Part shown: positions 1 to 7,240 of the stretch, in pieces
How the letters are laid out: each line of letters starts with the position of its first letter
Numbering within the stretch: position 1 is the stretch's first letter
NCBI GenBank assembly: GCA_013204105.1
Contig: JABMOM010000023.1
Span: forward strand, 1-64,000
Origin: Flavobacteriales bacterium
Lineage (GTDB): Bacteria; Bacteroidota; Bacteroidia; Flavobacteriales_G; Salibacteraceae
DNA: 64,000 bases
Direction of reading: 5' to 3'
Notes under the pieces: model-generated
What the model was told of the DNA's origin: nothing
What the model saw: only the letters and a program-made list of their open reading frames with translations
Database searches by the model: none
Translations under genes and position numbers: made by a program

Positions 1-2
1 AG

Positions 3-76
3 TGACCCCGACAGGATTCAAACCTGTAACCCTCAGAGCCGAAATCTGATATTCTATTCAGTTGAACTACGGGGCC
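3..76 (-). tRNA. tRNA-Arg (anticodon TCG)
   Basis: On the minus strand the 74 bases fold as a full cloverleaf. The acceptor arm is GGCCCCG pairing with CGGGGTC, with A as discriminator. The anticodon arm is TCAGA/TCTGA around the loop TTTCGGC, so the anticodon is TCG (codon CGA, arginine). The T arm contains GGTTTGAATCC. No CCA is encoded. A TATATTTG promoter element lies just upstream on the minus strand at 89-96. A partial copy of the 5' end and its upstream flank recurs at 323-400. Confidence 0.95.
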
Positions 77-88
77 AGAAAAGAGCGG

Positions 89-96
89 CAAATATA
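89..96 (-). promoter_or_regulatory. -7 promoter element of tRNA-Arg(TCG)
   Basis: TATATTTG on the minus strand fits the Bacteroidetes -7 consensus TAnnTTTG and lies 12 bases before the tRNA 5' end. No clear -33 TTTG is seen at the usual spacing. The same octamer precedes the other tRNA-Arg gene and the tRNA remnant. Confidence 0.7.
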
Positions 97-321
97 GGAA
101 GGCTTGAAGAGATCTGTGGGCAGGGAGTTGAAATTTTCGATGCGGGTAGAGTGGCTTGCGCAAACCGAAGGAGACGGTTTGGTTGAGGGGTAAGGTAAGT
201 GGGGAGAGTCCACGGATCCGATCCGCCAGCCGGCGGACTATTCAGCTCCGAAAAAGCAGAAATCTTTGATTTCATTCTTTTTAGAGAGTCCACGGAGCTG
301 CGCGCAGCGCAGCATCGGGAT

Positions 322-338
322 TGAACTACAGGGCCAGA
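322..338 (-). pseudogene. Remnant 5' end of a tRNA-Arg gene
   Basis: On the minus strand the bases read GGCCCTGTAGTTCAA, matching the first 15 bases of tRNA-Arg(TCG) except for one C-to-T change, and then diverge. The upstream flank, including TATATTTG at 348-355, is copied as well. The rest of the tRNA is not contiguous; a CTGAATAG like the tRNA D-loop appears about 80 bases further along, which suggests disruption by an insertion, but this part is weak. Confidence 0.6.
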
Positions 339-347
339 AAAGAGCGG

Positions 348-355
348 CAAATATA
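348..355 (-). promoter_or_regulatory. Orphan TATATTTG promoter element
   Basis: A duplicate of the tRNA-Arg(TCG) promoter region that now faces only the tRNA remnant and the structured interval down to position 77. If active it would transcribe a short non-coding RNA on the minus strand toward the intact tRNA-Arg gene. Confidence 0.45.
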
Positions 356-401
356 GGAAGGCTTGAAGAGATGTGTAGTTAGGGCGATGAAATTTTCGAT
401 T

Positions 402-623
402 GGATTACTTCGTGATCCTAGTGGTCCGAGAAGTGGGTCGATTCGGATGTCCGCTGACGCTTCATCCTTTATTTCGTGAGGCAATGAGGTGAATCTATTA
501 TTCCTTGGGACAGATGAGCTAATGAGCTAATGCGCCAATGAGCTGATGAAAACAGGATTACTACGTGATCCTTTCTTGTCCGAGCAGTGGATCAAACCCG
601 GTTATGTCCGCTTGCGCGTCCAT
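402..623. repeat. Imperfect direct repeat pair (402-464 and 555-623)
   Basis: Both copies run GGATTACTxCGTGATCC, then GTCCGAGxAGTGG, then ATGTCCGC, then a CAT end, with small insertions between the shared blocks. The order and spacing of shared blocks argue for a decayed duplication rather than chance. Confidence 0.6.
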
Positions 624-713
624 GTGTGTTTTTTCTTTTGCAAGCACTCGAGCTAGCTCGGCGCTTGGAAAAGAAAAAACCCGGTCTTCGCTTTAGCGAA
701 GCCGGGTTTGATC
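590..713. repeat. Nested palindromic element
   Basis: Three inverted pairs are nested or chained. An outer pair is GATCAAACCCGG (590-601) with CCGGGTTTGATC (702-713). An inner pair is GTTTTTTCTTTTGCAAGC (628-645) with GCTTGGAAAAGAAAAAAC (663-680). A hairpin is AACCCGG-CTTCGC (678-691) with GCGAAG-CCGGGTT (696-708), one base bulged. The outer left arm can pair with either side, so alternative folds exist. It lies seven bases from the end of tRNA-Arg(ACG) and may also stop that transcript. Confidence 0.65.
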
Positions 714-719
714 ATCTAG

Positions 720-793
720 TGACCTCGGCAGGATTCAAACCTGCAACCTCCACAGCCGTAATGTGGTGCACTATTCAGTTATGCTACGAGGCC
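720..793 (-). tRNA. tRNA-Arg (anticodon ACG)
   Basis: On the minus strand 74 bases fold as a cloverleaf. The acceptor arm is GGCCTCG pairing with CGAGGTC (one G-U), discriminator A. The anticodon arm is CCACA/TGTGG around TTACGGC, giving ACG, read as ICG for CGU/CGC/CGA after A34 deamination. The T arm contains GGTTTGAATCC. CCA is not encoded. Confidence 0.95.
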
Positions 794-804
794 TTTTGGG
801 GCGG

Positions 805-812
805 CAAATATA
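805..812 (-). promoter_or_regulatory. -7 promoter element of tRNA-Arg(ACG)
   Basis: TATATTTG on the minus strand, 11 bases before the tRNA 5' end, with an AT-rich stretch and a TTTA near the -33 position (spacing about 17, slightly short of the usual 19). Confidence 0.7.
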
Positions 813-874
813 ATTGTTATTCTTAAAATTAAAGCGAATGTTTGCTGTCTCATCCATCGCAAAGCGATCTAACC

Positions 875-1900
875 ATGCCTGCCAATAAATATGCCTTGCT
901 CCGATACCGCATCATCGATCGGCGGATTCGTAACCAACAGCGTCCTTATCCTTCTAAGGAGGATCTTCGGTATGCCTGTGAGGAGGCGCTCTACGGGAGT
1001 GATGGAGAACATATATCTATGTCTACCATCGACAAGGATATTTGGGCCATGCGCAACGAAGGGGAGTTGGGTTACTACGCTCCGATTAAGTTCAGTAAGG
1101 AGTATGGCGGATACGCCTATGAAGACTTGAACTATACGATTTCAGAACTGCCGCTGAACGATGACGACCTGGACGCTATCCAGACGGCCGCCCAGACGCT
1201 CTTTCAATTCAAGGATATTCCGCTCTTTAAAGAATTTGATGCGGCCATCGATAAGATCTTGGATCGGATGCGAATATCTGCCTTTGACGATAACAAAGCG
1301 GAACACGACGTGCTCAAGTTCGAGCGCGGGGTTTCTGATCGGGGTAGTGCGCATTTGGGAGATCTGTTCAAAGCGGCGAAGAATGACTTGACCGTCAAGA
1401 TGACCTACCGAAAGTTTGGTTCAGCTGAGGATCAGCTCGTGCAATTGGATCCGTACCTGTTAAAGGAGTACGGCGGTAGATGGTATGTCATCGGATTTGA
1501 GCATTCTAGGGAAGACATGCGGACCTATAGTTTGGATCGGGTTACCCAGGTGTATCCTTCTGAGTCTCGCTTTAAGCGGGTGGCCTCGTTTGACACACAA
1601 TCCTTCTTCAAACACGCCATGGGCATCACCGTCACGGCTGAAAATCCAATTGAAGTGCGCCTTCGATTTTCTAGTCGGCTTACACCTTATATAATGTCGA
1701 GTCCAATCCATGCCTCTCAAAGCATTATTGCGGAGCATTCGAATGGGGAGTGTGAGGTGGCGGTGCAGGTGCTCAAAACGATCGAACTGCTAACCCTCTT
1801 GCTCGGTTATGGGGAGGACGTCGAAGTGCTCGCTCCTGATTCGCTCAAAGAGGAAATCAAAGTGTCGTTAACAACATGTTTGAAAAAATATGATGAGTGA
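875..1900 (+). CDS. WYL-domain transcriptional regulator
   Basis: A 341-residue protein with an N-terminal helical region (about 1-60, containing ISMSTIDKDIWAMR, typical of the wing-helix part that precedes WYL domains) and a WYL-type ligand-binding fold in the middle (about 165-250: LDPYLLKEYGGRWYVIG), followed by a WCX-like C-terminal part. Family members bind DNA and sense ligands, often nucleotides or DNA ends; the target here is unknown. The track start at 842 is a TTG; the ATG at 875 gives MPANKYALLRYRIID, which matches where such proteins begin. It stands alone between tRNA-Arg and dnaA, so context does not identify its regulon. Confidence 0.85.
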   Translation: MPANKYALLRYRIIDRRIRNQQRPYPSKEDLRYACEEALYGSDGEHISMSTIDKDIWAMRNEGELGYYAPIKFSKEYGGYAYEDLNYTISELPLNDDDLDAIQTAAQTLFQFKDIPLFKEFDAAIDKILDRMRISAFDDNKAEHDVLKFERGVSDRGSAHLGDLFKAAKNDLTVKMTYRKFGSAEDQLVQLDPYLLKEYGGRWYVIGFEHSREDMRTYSLDRVTQVYPSESRFKRVASFDTQSFFKHAMGITVTAENPIEVRLRFSSRLTPYIMSSPIHASQSIIAEHSNGECEVAVQVLKTIELLTLLLGYGEDVEVLAPDSLKEEIKVSLTTCLKKYDE

Positions 1901-2222
1901 CGGTTATCAGCATTCGAAATCGTGCTACTAACGTGCAGTTCACAACATGGTGTTCATTTCTTTAACTTCAATTGGAAGGTGTCTAAAGGCTATCTTTCAA
2001 TCACTTATGAATAGTGCCTTTTAGGGGTTGCAACACGCAAGTTCTTAGATGTAAAACTTTTCACATAATCAAGACCCCGGCGGTTTTTTTATTCATTTTA
2101 TTTGGTCAATATTTGCTCAGTGAATCGCGAGATGACCCTCTCGTGAAACTATCGACCTTAATTCAACCTCAATAACCCGTTGCGCGACACTGCGAACGCG
2201 ACCCTTAAAGCGTTTTCCCATA
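1901..2222. other. Intergenic region upstream of dnaA
   Basis: About 320 bases, AT-rich in the centre (roughly 2045-2110), with no ORF of note. I find no run of DnaA boxes (TTATCCACA or close variants), so an origin here is not supported by eye. No confident promoter matching TTTG-N19-TAnnTTTG was found; an ATATTTG at about 2109 is only a partial match. No terminator hairpin is clear after the WYL gene. Confidence 0.5.
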
Positions 2223-3653
2223 ATGAGTAAAACACAAGAAGAAGTTTGGGACCAATGTCTGGAGGTGATCAGAGACAATGTCAGCCTTCAAAGCTTCAAG
2301 ACGTGGTTTGAGCCAATCAAAGCCGTCAAATTGCAAGATGACACTTTGACGATCCAGGTTCCAAGCCAATTTTTCTATGAATGGTTGGAAGAACATTACA
2401 TCAGTCTACTCAAAAAGACCGTCCAAAAGGAACTGGGTTCCGAAGGACGCCTTGAGTACAGCATTGTAATGGAAAACAACTACGCCAGTTCGAAGCCTTA
2501 CACGGTTCGAATTCCAACTTCGAATATCAGTACTGTGAAGAATCCTTCTGTATCCATGCCATTGGATATCGGAAGCAAGACCATCAAGAATCCCTTCATC
2601 ATCCCGGGACTCAAGAAGGTGGTTGTTGACTCACAACTGAATCCGAATTATTCTTTTGAAAACTTTGTAGAAGGCGATTGCAATCGCCTTGCACGCTCGG
2701 CTGGGTTTGCAGTAGCTCAAAAGCCTGGAGGAACGTCCTTCAACCCGCTTTTGATCTATGGCAATGTCGGTTTGGGTAAGACACACTTGGCGCACGCCAT
2801 TGGTATTGAAATCAAGAAGAACCATCCGAACAAGACCGTATTATATGTGTCTTCGGAGAAGTTCACGCACCAGTTCATCGATGCGGTTCGCAATTCAAAC
2901 ACCAATGACTTTGTCCATTTCTACCAGATGATTGATGTGCTCATCATTGATGATGTGCAATTCATGGCTGGTAAGGAGAAAACACAAGACGTATTCTTTA
3001 CGGTATTCAACCACTTGCACCAAACAGGCAAGCAGATCGTTCTCACCAGCGATAAGCCACCGGTGGAAATGCAAGGAATGGAACAACGTCTGCTGAGCCG
3101 CTTCAAGTGGGGATTGAGTGCAGACCTTCAGATCCCAGATCTCGAAGCGCGCATCGCCATCCTTGAAAAGAAGATGTACATCGAAGGCATCGAGCTTCCG
3201 AAAGAAGTGATCGAATACCTGGCATACAGCATCACGACCAACATTCGTGAATTGGAAGGCGCTTTGATCTCCTTGATCGCACAAGCTTCTCTGAACAAGA
3301 AGAACATTACCTTGGATCTCGCGAAGCAGATGATCGACAAATTCGTTCGCAATACGGCGCGTGAAGTATCGATTGACTACATCCAGAAAGTGGTTTGTGA
3401 TTACTTCGACCTGCCCATTGAATTGATGAAGTCGAAGACGCGTAAGCGCGAAGTGGTGCAAGCCCGTCAGATCGCGATGTACTTCGCTAAGCAAATGACC
3501 AAGGCCTCGCTCGCAAGCATCGGTGCACATTGCGGAGGTAAAGACCACGCAACTGTATTGCACGCTTGTAAGACCGTGAATAACCTGATGGAAACCGATA
3601 AGAATTTCCGCAGCTACATCACGGACCTTGAGAAGAAGATGTCAATTCAGTAA
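2223..3653 (+). CDS. dnaA: Chromosomal replication initiator protein DnaA
   Basis: A 476-residue AAA+ ATPase that binds DnaA boxes and opens the origin. Domain I is at the N-terminus (EEVWDQCLEVI, about 1-85). The AAA+ core follows, with Walker A GNVGLGKTH near residue 180 and Walker B VLIIDDVQF near 240. The C-terminal domain IV carries the signature GGKDHATVLHACKTV near 438, the helix-turn-helix that reads the DnaA box. Length is normal for the family. It is followed within 20 bases by a Rho-independent terminator. It lies 43 kb from parAB in this window. Confidence 0.98.
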   Translation: MSKTQEEVWDQCLEVIRDNVSLQSFKTWFEPIKAVKLQDDTLTIQVPSQFFYEWLEEHYISLLKKTVQKELGSEGRLEYSIVMENNYASSKPYTVRIPTSNISTVKNPSVSMPLDIGSKTIKNPFIIPGLKKVVVDSQLNPNYSFENFVEGDCNRLARSAGFAVAQKPGGTSFNPLLIYGNVGLGKTHLAHAIGIEIKKNHPNKTVLYVSSEKFTHQFIDAVRNSNTNDFVHFYQMIDVLIIDDVQFMAGKEKTQDVFFTVFNHLHQTGKQIVLTSDKPPVEMQGMEQRLLSRFKWGLSADLQIPDLEARIAILEKKMYIEGIELPKEVIEYLAYSITTNIRELEGALISLIAQASLNKKNITLDLAKQMIDKFVRNTAREVSIDYIQKVVCDYFDLPIELMKSKTRKREVVQARQIAMYFAKQMTKASLASIGAHCGGKDHATVLHACKTVNNLMETDKNFRSYITDLEKKMSIQ

Positions 3654-3672
3654 GCTTTTAGGTTAAACTTTG

Positions 3673-3705
3673 AAACCCAATCCGAACTTCGTGATTGGGT
3701 TTTTT
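3673..3705 (+). terminator. Rho-independent terminator after dnaA
   Basis: AAACCCAATC (3673-3682) pairs with GATTGGGTTT (3693-3702) around a 10-base loop and is followed by a run of T. It ends 12 bases before the phosphatase start, so dnaA is probably monocistronic. Confidence 0.85.
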
Positions 3706-3717
3706 GTTGGTACCCAG

Positions 3718-4173
3718 ATGGAAAACAAAAAGATACTCTTTGTATGCCTCGGCAACATCTGCCGTTCGCCCATGGCGGAAGGCGTGTTTCGTCAACGCGC
3801 CCAAGACCTCCATCTCGATGTAAGCTTTGACTCAGCAGGAACCGGTGGTTGGCACGCCGGGGAAGCTCCCGATAAGCGCATGCAAGAAACGGGGCAAGGT
3901 CACGGCGTTGACATCAGCGACCTCCGAGCGCGTCAGTTTTCCGTATCCGATTTCGATGCCTTTGACCAGATCTATGTCATGGATGATTCCAACCTAGAGA
4001 ATGTGCTCAAACTGGCCCGCGACGCCAACGATCGTGGAAAGGTGAAAATGCTGCTCAATGAGCTGTATCCCAGAGAAGATATGTCCGTCCCCGACCCTTA
4101 TTTCGGGGGGCAACAAGGCTTTGAACACGTATTCGACCTCTTACAACGGTCCGCAGAAAAAGTGCTAGGCTGA
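3718..4173 (+). CDS. Low-molecular-weight protein-tyrosine phosphatase
   Basis: A 151-residue cytoplasmic phosphatase. The P-loop CLGNICRS starts at residue 10, with the nucleophilic cysteine and arginine of the CX5R motif; the general acid aspartate lies in VPDPYF near residue 125. Substrate is unknown: family members dephosphorylate tyrosine kinases of capsule systems or arginine phosphate. The track start at 3670 lies inside the dnaA terminator; ATG 3718 (MENKKILFV) fits the family. The next gene starts one base after its stop, suggesting co-transcription. Confidence 0.93.
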   Translation: MENKKILFVCLGNICRSPMAEGVFRQRAQDLHLDVSFDSAGTGGWHAGEAPDKRMQETGQGHGVDISDLRARQFSVSDFDAFDQIYVMDDSNLENVLKLARDANDRGKVKMLLNELYPREDMSVPDPYFGGQQGFEHVFDLLQRSAEKVLG

Positions 4174-4174
4174 T

Positions 4175-4894
4175 ATGCAAAAGGGTCGACTGATATTGAT
4201 TCCTTCCTGGCTCCACGAGGCCAACTCGCAATCGCAATTTCCGGGTGATACCCTTGCCGTGGCGCATGGGCTCACCCATTTCATTGTTGAACGCGCGAAG
4301 ACAGCGCGCCACTTCCTGAAGAGCATTGCCTATCCACATCCCTTTGATGATACGCAAATGATCGAACTGGACAAGCACGCCATCGACGATACCGATCGAT
4401 TGCTTCAGTCTTGCATGGAAGGCCATGACACCGGACTTATCTCAGAGGCGGGGGTGCCCGGAGTAGCGGATCCTGGAGGCATGTTGGTGGATGCGGCACA
4501 TCGCAAAGGCATTCGCGTGGTTCCCTTGATCGGTCCTTCTTCGATCTTACTGGCCTTGATGGCCTCAGGCATGAACGGCCAACGTTTCACCTTTCATGGT
4601 TACCTCGAGCGCGATGAACGGGATTTGGCCGTTCAGCTGAAAGAGCTCGAGCAGGACTCGAGCAAAAATGATACTACCCACATCTTCATCGAGACACCCT
4701 ACCGCAATGATAAAATGCTCGCTGCCTTGATGAGGGTGCTCGCTCCTTCCACCCGCTTATGCGCGGCCATTGATCTCACGGCTCCTGACCAGCAGATCAT
4801 CAATATGTCGATAGAAGAGTGGAAGCGATCAAAAAAATTAATTGGCAAGAAACCCGCGGTATTCCTGCTTTTTAGTGGAAAATTATCGACCTAA
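4175..4894 (+). CDS. RsmI-like SAM-dependent methyltransferase
   Basis: A 239-residue protein of the tetrapyrrole methylase (SAM-dependent) fold, related to RsmI, which 2'-O-methylates C1402 of 16S rRNA. The conserved SEAGVPGVADPG block (about 90-101) and LIGPSSILLALMASG (about 115-129) are RsmI-type signatures, as is FIETPYRNDKM. It lacks the N-terminal start typical of canonical RsmI (GxLYIVATPIGN); here the start reads MQKGRLILIPSWL. Bacteroidetes commonly carry this second, divergent paralogue, so the exact target is uncertain. It is directly downstream of the phosphatase gene. Confidence 0.85.
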   Translation: MQKGRLILIPSWLHEANSQSQFPGDTLAVAHGLTHFIVERAKTARHFLKSIAYPHPFDDTQMIELDKHAIDDTDRLLQSCMEGHDTGLISEAGVPGVADPGGMLVDAAHRKGIRVVPLIGPSSILLALMASGMNGQRFTFHGYLERDERDLAVQLKELEQDSSKNDTTHIFIETPYRNDKMLAALMRVLAPSTRLCAAIDLTAPDQQIINMSIEEWKRSKKLIGKKPAVFLLFSGKLST

Positions 4895-4900
4895 TTTGAC

Positions 4901-4919
4901 AACGTAAATACATTACGTT
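4901..4919. promoter_or_regulatory. Inverted repeat AACGTAA-N5-TTACGTT
   Basis: A perfect 7-bp inverted repeat with a five-base spacer, 52 bases before the TPR gene start and seven bases after the methyltransferase stop. Its size and spacing suit a dimeric regulator operator; a weak terminator without a T tail is less likely. Confidence 0.45.
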
Positions 4920-4935
4920 CTCGGGTGGGAGCTTT

Positions 4936-4970
4936 GGTTTCAGATTGATAAACCATTAAAATCTGAAGCC
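4936..4970 (+). promoter_or_regulatory. Hairpin abutting the start codon of the TPR gene
   Basis: GGTTTCAGATT (4936-4946) can pair with AATCTGAAGCC (4960-4970) as an 11-bp stem (one G-U) with a 13-base loop. The 3' arm ends at the base just before ATG 4971. The left GGTTT can instead pair with AAACC (4950-4954), so two mutually exclusive folds exist. The position suggests control of translation initiation, but this is inference. Confidence 0.5.
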
Positions 4971-5675
4971 ATGAGTACCAACGAACTGAACATTTTTCTC
5001 AACTCTTTCGACCGACCCACGCACGTCTCTGATGTGGCTTGGCAACAAGTAATCCAACAGGCCAAGCGCGTGTGGGATGCCTACCTCAACGGCGAGGACT
5101 GGAACGACGTCCTAGACATCACCTGTAAAGAATCCTACCTCATGCTTGTTTCGCATGAGGGAAAGTTAATCGTGCAAGACGAATCGCTGTTGCGTTACGT
5201 AAAGAACGACCAGGTGAAAAGCTGGAGAAAGCACTTGGAAGAGATCGCATTCCGAGCCATTCGCGAAAAGCAATTTGACAAGGCCGATCGCTTTTTTACC
5301 AAGGCGCTGAAAGTGGATAATCAACATGCGATGAACTTCTACCGACGCGCGCTGCTTCGCATGAAAGCCCTGCGACACAAGGAGGCATTGGAGGATCTCA
5401 CCCGTGCCATCGAGCTGAATGACGGTGTCCCTGCCTTCTACCTGAAGCGATCGCACATTTTCCGTTTGTTGGATTTAGATTACAAGGCCATGAGCGACAT
5501 CAACAAAGCCATTAAAGTGGATCCTTCGCACTCTGAGGCCTTTGATCTCAGGGGTAAGTTTCGTCTTTCTTTAGGTGATCGTGCTGGGGCTCGTTTGGAC
5601 ATCCTTAAGGCCAAAGAGCTGCGGGATCATGGAAAAGTGGGTAGCAGCGAGGTATACGCCGCGAAAGCAGCCTGA
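4971..5675 (+). CDS. Tetratricopeptide repeat protein
   Basis: A 234-residue soluble protein without signal peptide. About residues 85-205 form three TPR units, seen in AIREKQFDKADRFFTKALKV, HKEALEDLTRAIELN and YKAMSDINKAIKVDP. The N-terminal 80 residues are not recognised. TPR arrays mediate protein-protein contacts, and no partner can be named from context. The leader contains an inverted repeat and a hairpin touching the start codon, so expression may be controlled. A second TPR protein of different layout occurs at 62106. Confidence 0.85.
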   Translation: MSTNELNIFLNSFDRPTHVSDVAWQQVIQQAKRVWDAYLNGEDWNDVLDITCKESYLMLVSHEGKLIVQDESLLRYVKNDQVKSWRKHLEEIAFRAIREKQFDKADRFFTKALKVDNQHAMNFYRRALLRMKALRHKEALEDLTRAIELNDGVPAFYLKRSHIFRLLDLDYKAMSDINKAIKVDPSHSEAFDLRGKFRLSLGDRAGARLDILKAKELRDHGKVGSSEVYAAKAA

Positions 5676-5806
5676 GTAGAAAGGCAGGAAACCGCCAGGC
5701 TTTGCTCACAGAAGGGCATCACAGCAATGGGCGCTGAGAATGTGGAAGTCAAAAATGGCATGCATTTATAGATCGGTGCTAACTGTGCTTGAACTATTTT
5801 AGAAGC

Positions 5807-7192
5807 GTGCTTTTCAGCTCCACCATATTCTTGGTTTGGTTTCTTCCAATCTTTTTGATCGCTTACTTGGCGGTCCCTAAAGGATTCAAGAATGCGACGG
5901 CTCTTCTTGGAAGCCTGGTGTTCTACGCATGGGGTGCGCCCATCTTTTGCGGAGTGCTGATCGCAAGTGCTGGGCTGGACTACATCATCTCCCTCCGCAT
6001 TGGAAAAGGCAAATCCAAGATGCTTTTGTTCACGGCGGTAGGTGTGAACGTGGCGACGCTGTTTGTGTTCAAGTACTTCAATTTCTTCATTGATAATGCG
6101 CAGGTCATTGCTTCGTCCATCGGATTTTCATTTCCGGCCTATATGGAGATTGCCTTGCCGCTGGGTATATCGTTCTTCACCTTTCAAAAGATCAGCTACC
6201 TGGTAGATGTCTACCGCGGCGATGCGGAAAAGGCGGATTCTTATTGGGACTACCTGCTCTACGTCGCTTTGTTTCCGCAATTGATCGCTGGACCGATTGT
6301 CCGGTTCAAGGAAATAGCCCATCAGATCAGGGACCGCTCTGAAAACGAGACTTGGGTACTGAAATTGGCCGGATTTCAACGCTTCGCGCTGGGCTTGGTC
6401 AAGAAGGTCTTGATTGCAGATGTCTTGGGACAGCTGGCAGATCACGCTTTTGCAGCTGAAGAGTTGGGCATGCTGAATGCCTTGGTGGGATTGCTCGGTT
6501 TCACGTTTCAGATCTACTTTGATTTCAGCGCCTATAGCGACATGGCTATTGGCTTGGGCTTGATGATGGGCTTCAAGCTGCCCGAAAACTTTGATTGGCC
6601 CTATGCCGCCTTTGGCTTCCGATCCTTTTGGCGGAAATGGCACATGACCTTGAGCGCTTGGATGCGTGATTACTTGTATTTCCCGCTGGGTGGCAACGTG
6701 GATGGAAAGGCCAAGACCATCCGCAACTTGTGGATTGTTTTCTTGCTTTCAGGCCTCTGGCATGGAGCGAGTTGGAATTTCGTGATCTGGGGCATCTGGC
6801 ATGGCTTCTTTATCACCTTGGACAAGTATACAAACTTTTTCAAGCGTCACAATCCATGGGTCGGTGGTCTCTTGACCTTTGGTCTGGTCATGTTGAGCTG
6901 GGTGTGGTTCCGCGCGGAAACCCTTGGTGACGCGCTCCACTACTTTGGAGAATTGCTGTCTTATGATCGAATGACAGATTTTGAGGTTTCATCGCGTCAG
7001 TGGTTCACTTTGGCCATCGCCATCACCTTTGCGTTCCTTCCGCCCACGCTGCACGATGCCGCACGTCACTACCACGGTGATGATGGTCGTCGATTGGCCA
7101 TGAAGACAATCGTGTCCTTCCTATTCATCCTTTTATGCTTGGGACAATTGGCCGTGAGCGATGGTCAGCCCTTTATTTATTTTAGGTTCTAG
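5807..7192 (+). CDS. MBOAT family O-acyltransferase (AlgI-like)
   Basis: A 461-residue multi-spanning membrane protein of the MBOAT family, like AlgI and DltB, which move acyl groups across the membrane onto extracellular glycans. The conserved histidine sits in SGLWHGASWNF near residue 318, and PLGISFFTFQKISYLVDVYRG and WHMTLSAWMRDYLYFPLGG are family hallmarks. The track starts at TTG 5789; the in-frame GTG 5807 (then LFSSTIFLVWF) fits the family better. The usual partner (an AlgJ/AlgX- or DHHW-type SGNH protein) is not adjacent, so the acceptor glycan is unknown. Confidence 0.88.
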   Translation: MLFSSTIFLVWFLPIFLIAYLAVPKGFKNATALLGSLVFYAWGAPIFCGVLIASAGLDYIISLRIGKGKSKMLLFTAVGVNVATLFVFKYFNFFIDNAQVIASSIGFSFPAYMEIALPLGISFFTFQKISYLVDVYRGDAEKADSYWDYLLYVALFPQLIAGPIVRFKEIAHQIRDRSENETWVLKLAGFQRFALGLVKKVLIADVLGQLADHAFAAEELGMLNALVGLLGFTFQIYFDFSAYSDMAIGLGLMMGFKLPENFDWPYAAFGFRSFWRKWHMTLSAWMRDYLYFPLGGNVDGKAKTIRNLWIVFLLSGLWHGASWNFVIWGIWHGFFITLDKYTNFFKRHNPWVGGLLTFGLVMLSWVWFRAETLGDALHYFGELLSYDRMTDFEVSSRQWFTLAIAITFAFLPPTLHDAARHYHGDDGRRLAMKTIVSFLFILLCLGQLAVSDGQPFIYFRF

Positions 7193-7212
7193 GTGAGCTG
7201 AAGCGCTTCTGC

Positions 7213-7220
7213 TACTTTTG
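7213..7220 (+). promoter_or_regulatory. -7 promoter element of ettA
   Basis: TACTTTTG fits TAnnTTTG, 20 bases before the ettA ATG. No clear -33 element was found. Confidence 0.5.
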
Positions 7221-7240
7221 GTCGTCCAAAAAATTGACCC

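Larger units (their letters stand above)
77..719. other. Gene-free interval between two tRNA-Arg genes, rich in repeats
   Basis: About 640 bases hold no convincing protein gene; the track ORFs at 54-350 and 587-826 run into the tRNA genes and resemble nothing I know. The interval contains a duplicated tRNA 5' end with flank (64-140 and 323-400), a broken direct repeat (402-464 and 555-623), a short degenerate run of 'gagctaatg' words near 515-547, a TCCGCC/GGCGGA hairpin near 222-237, and a nested palindrome at 590-713. It reads as a scar of tRNA-gene recombination or decayed insertion. Confidence 0.7.

Noticed and set aside
587-826. 79-residue ORF in the tRNA interval
   Set aside because: Covers the palindrome and the antisense of tRNA-Arg(ACG).
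1901-2222. Replication origin upstream of dnaA
   Set aside because: No cluster of DnaA boxes is visible, though an AT-rich core exists.
2895-3563. 222-residue ORF on the minus strand inside dnaA
   Set aside because: Lies wholly antisense to a clear dnaA; its translation has no recognisable motif.
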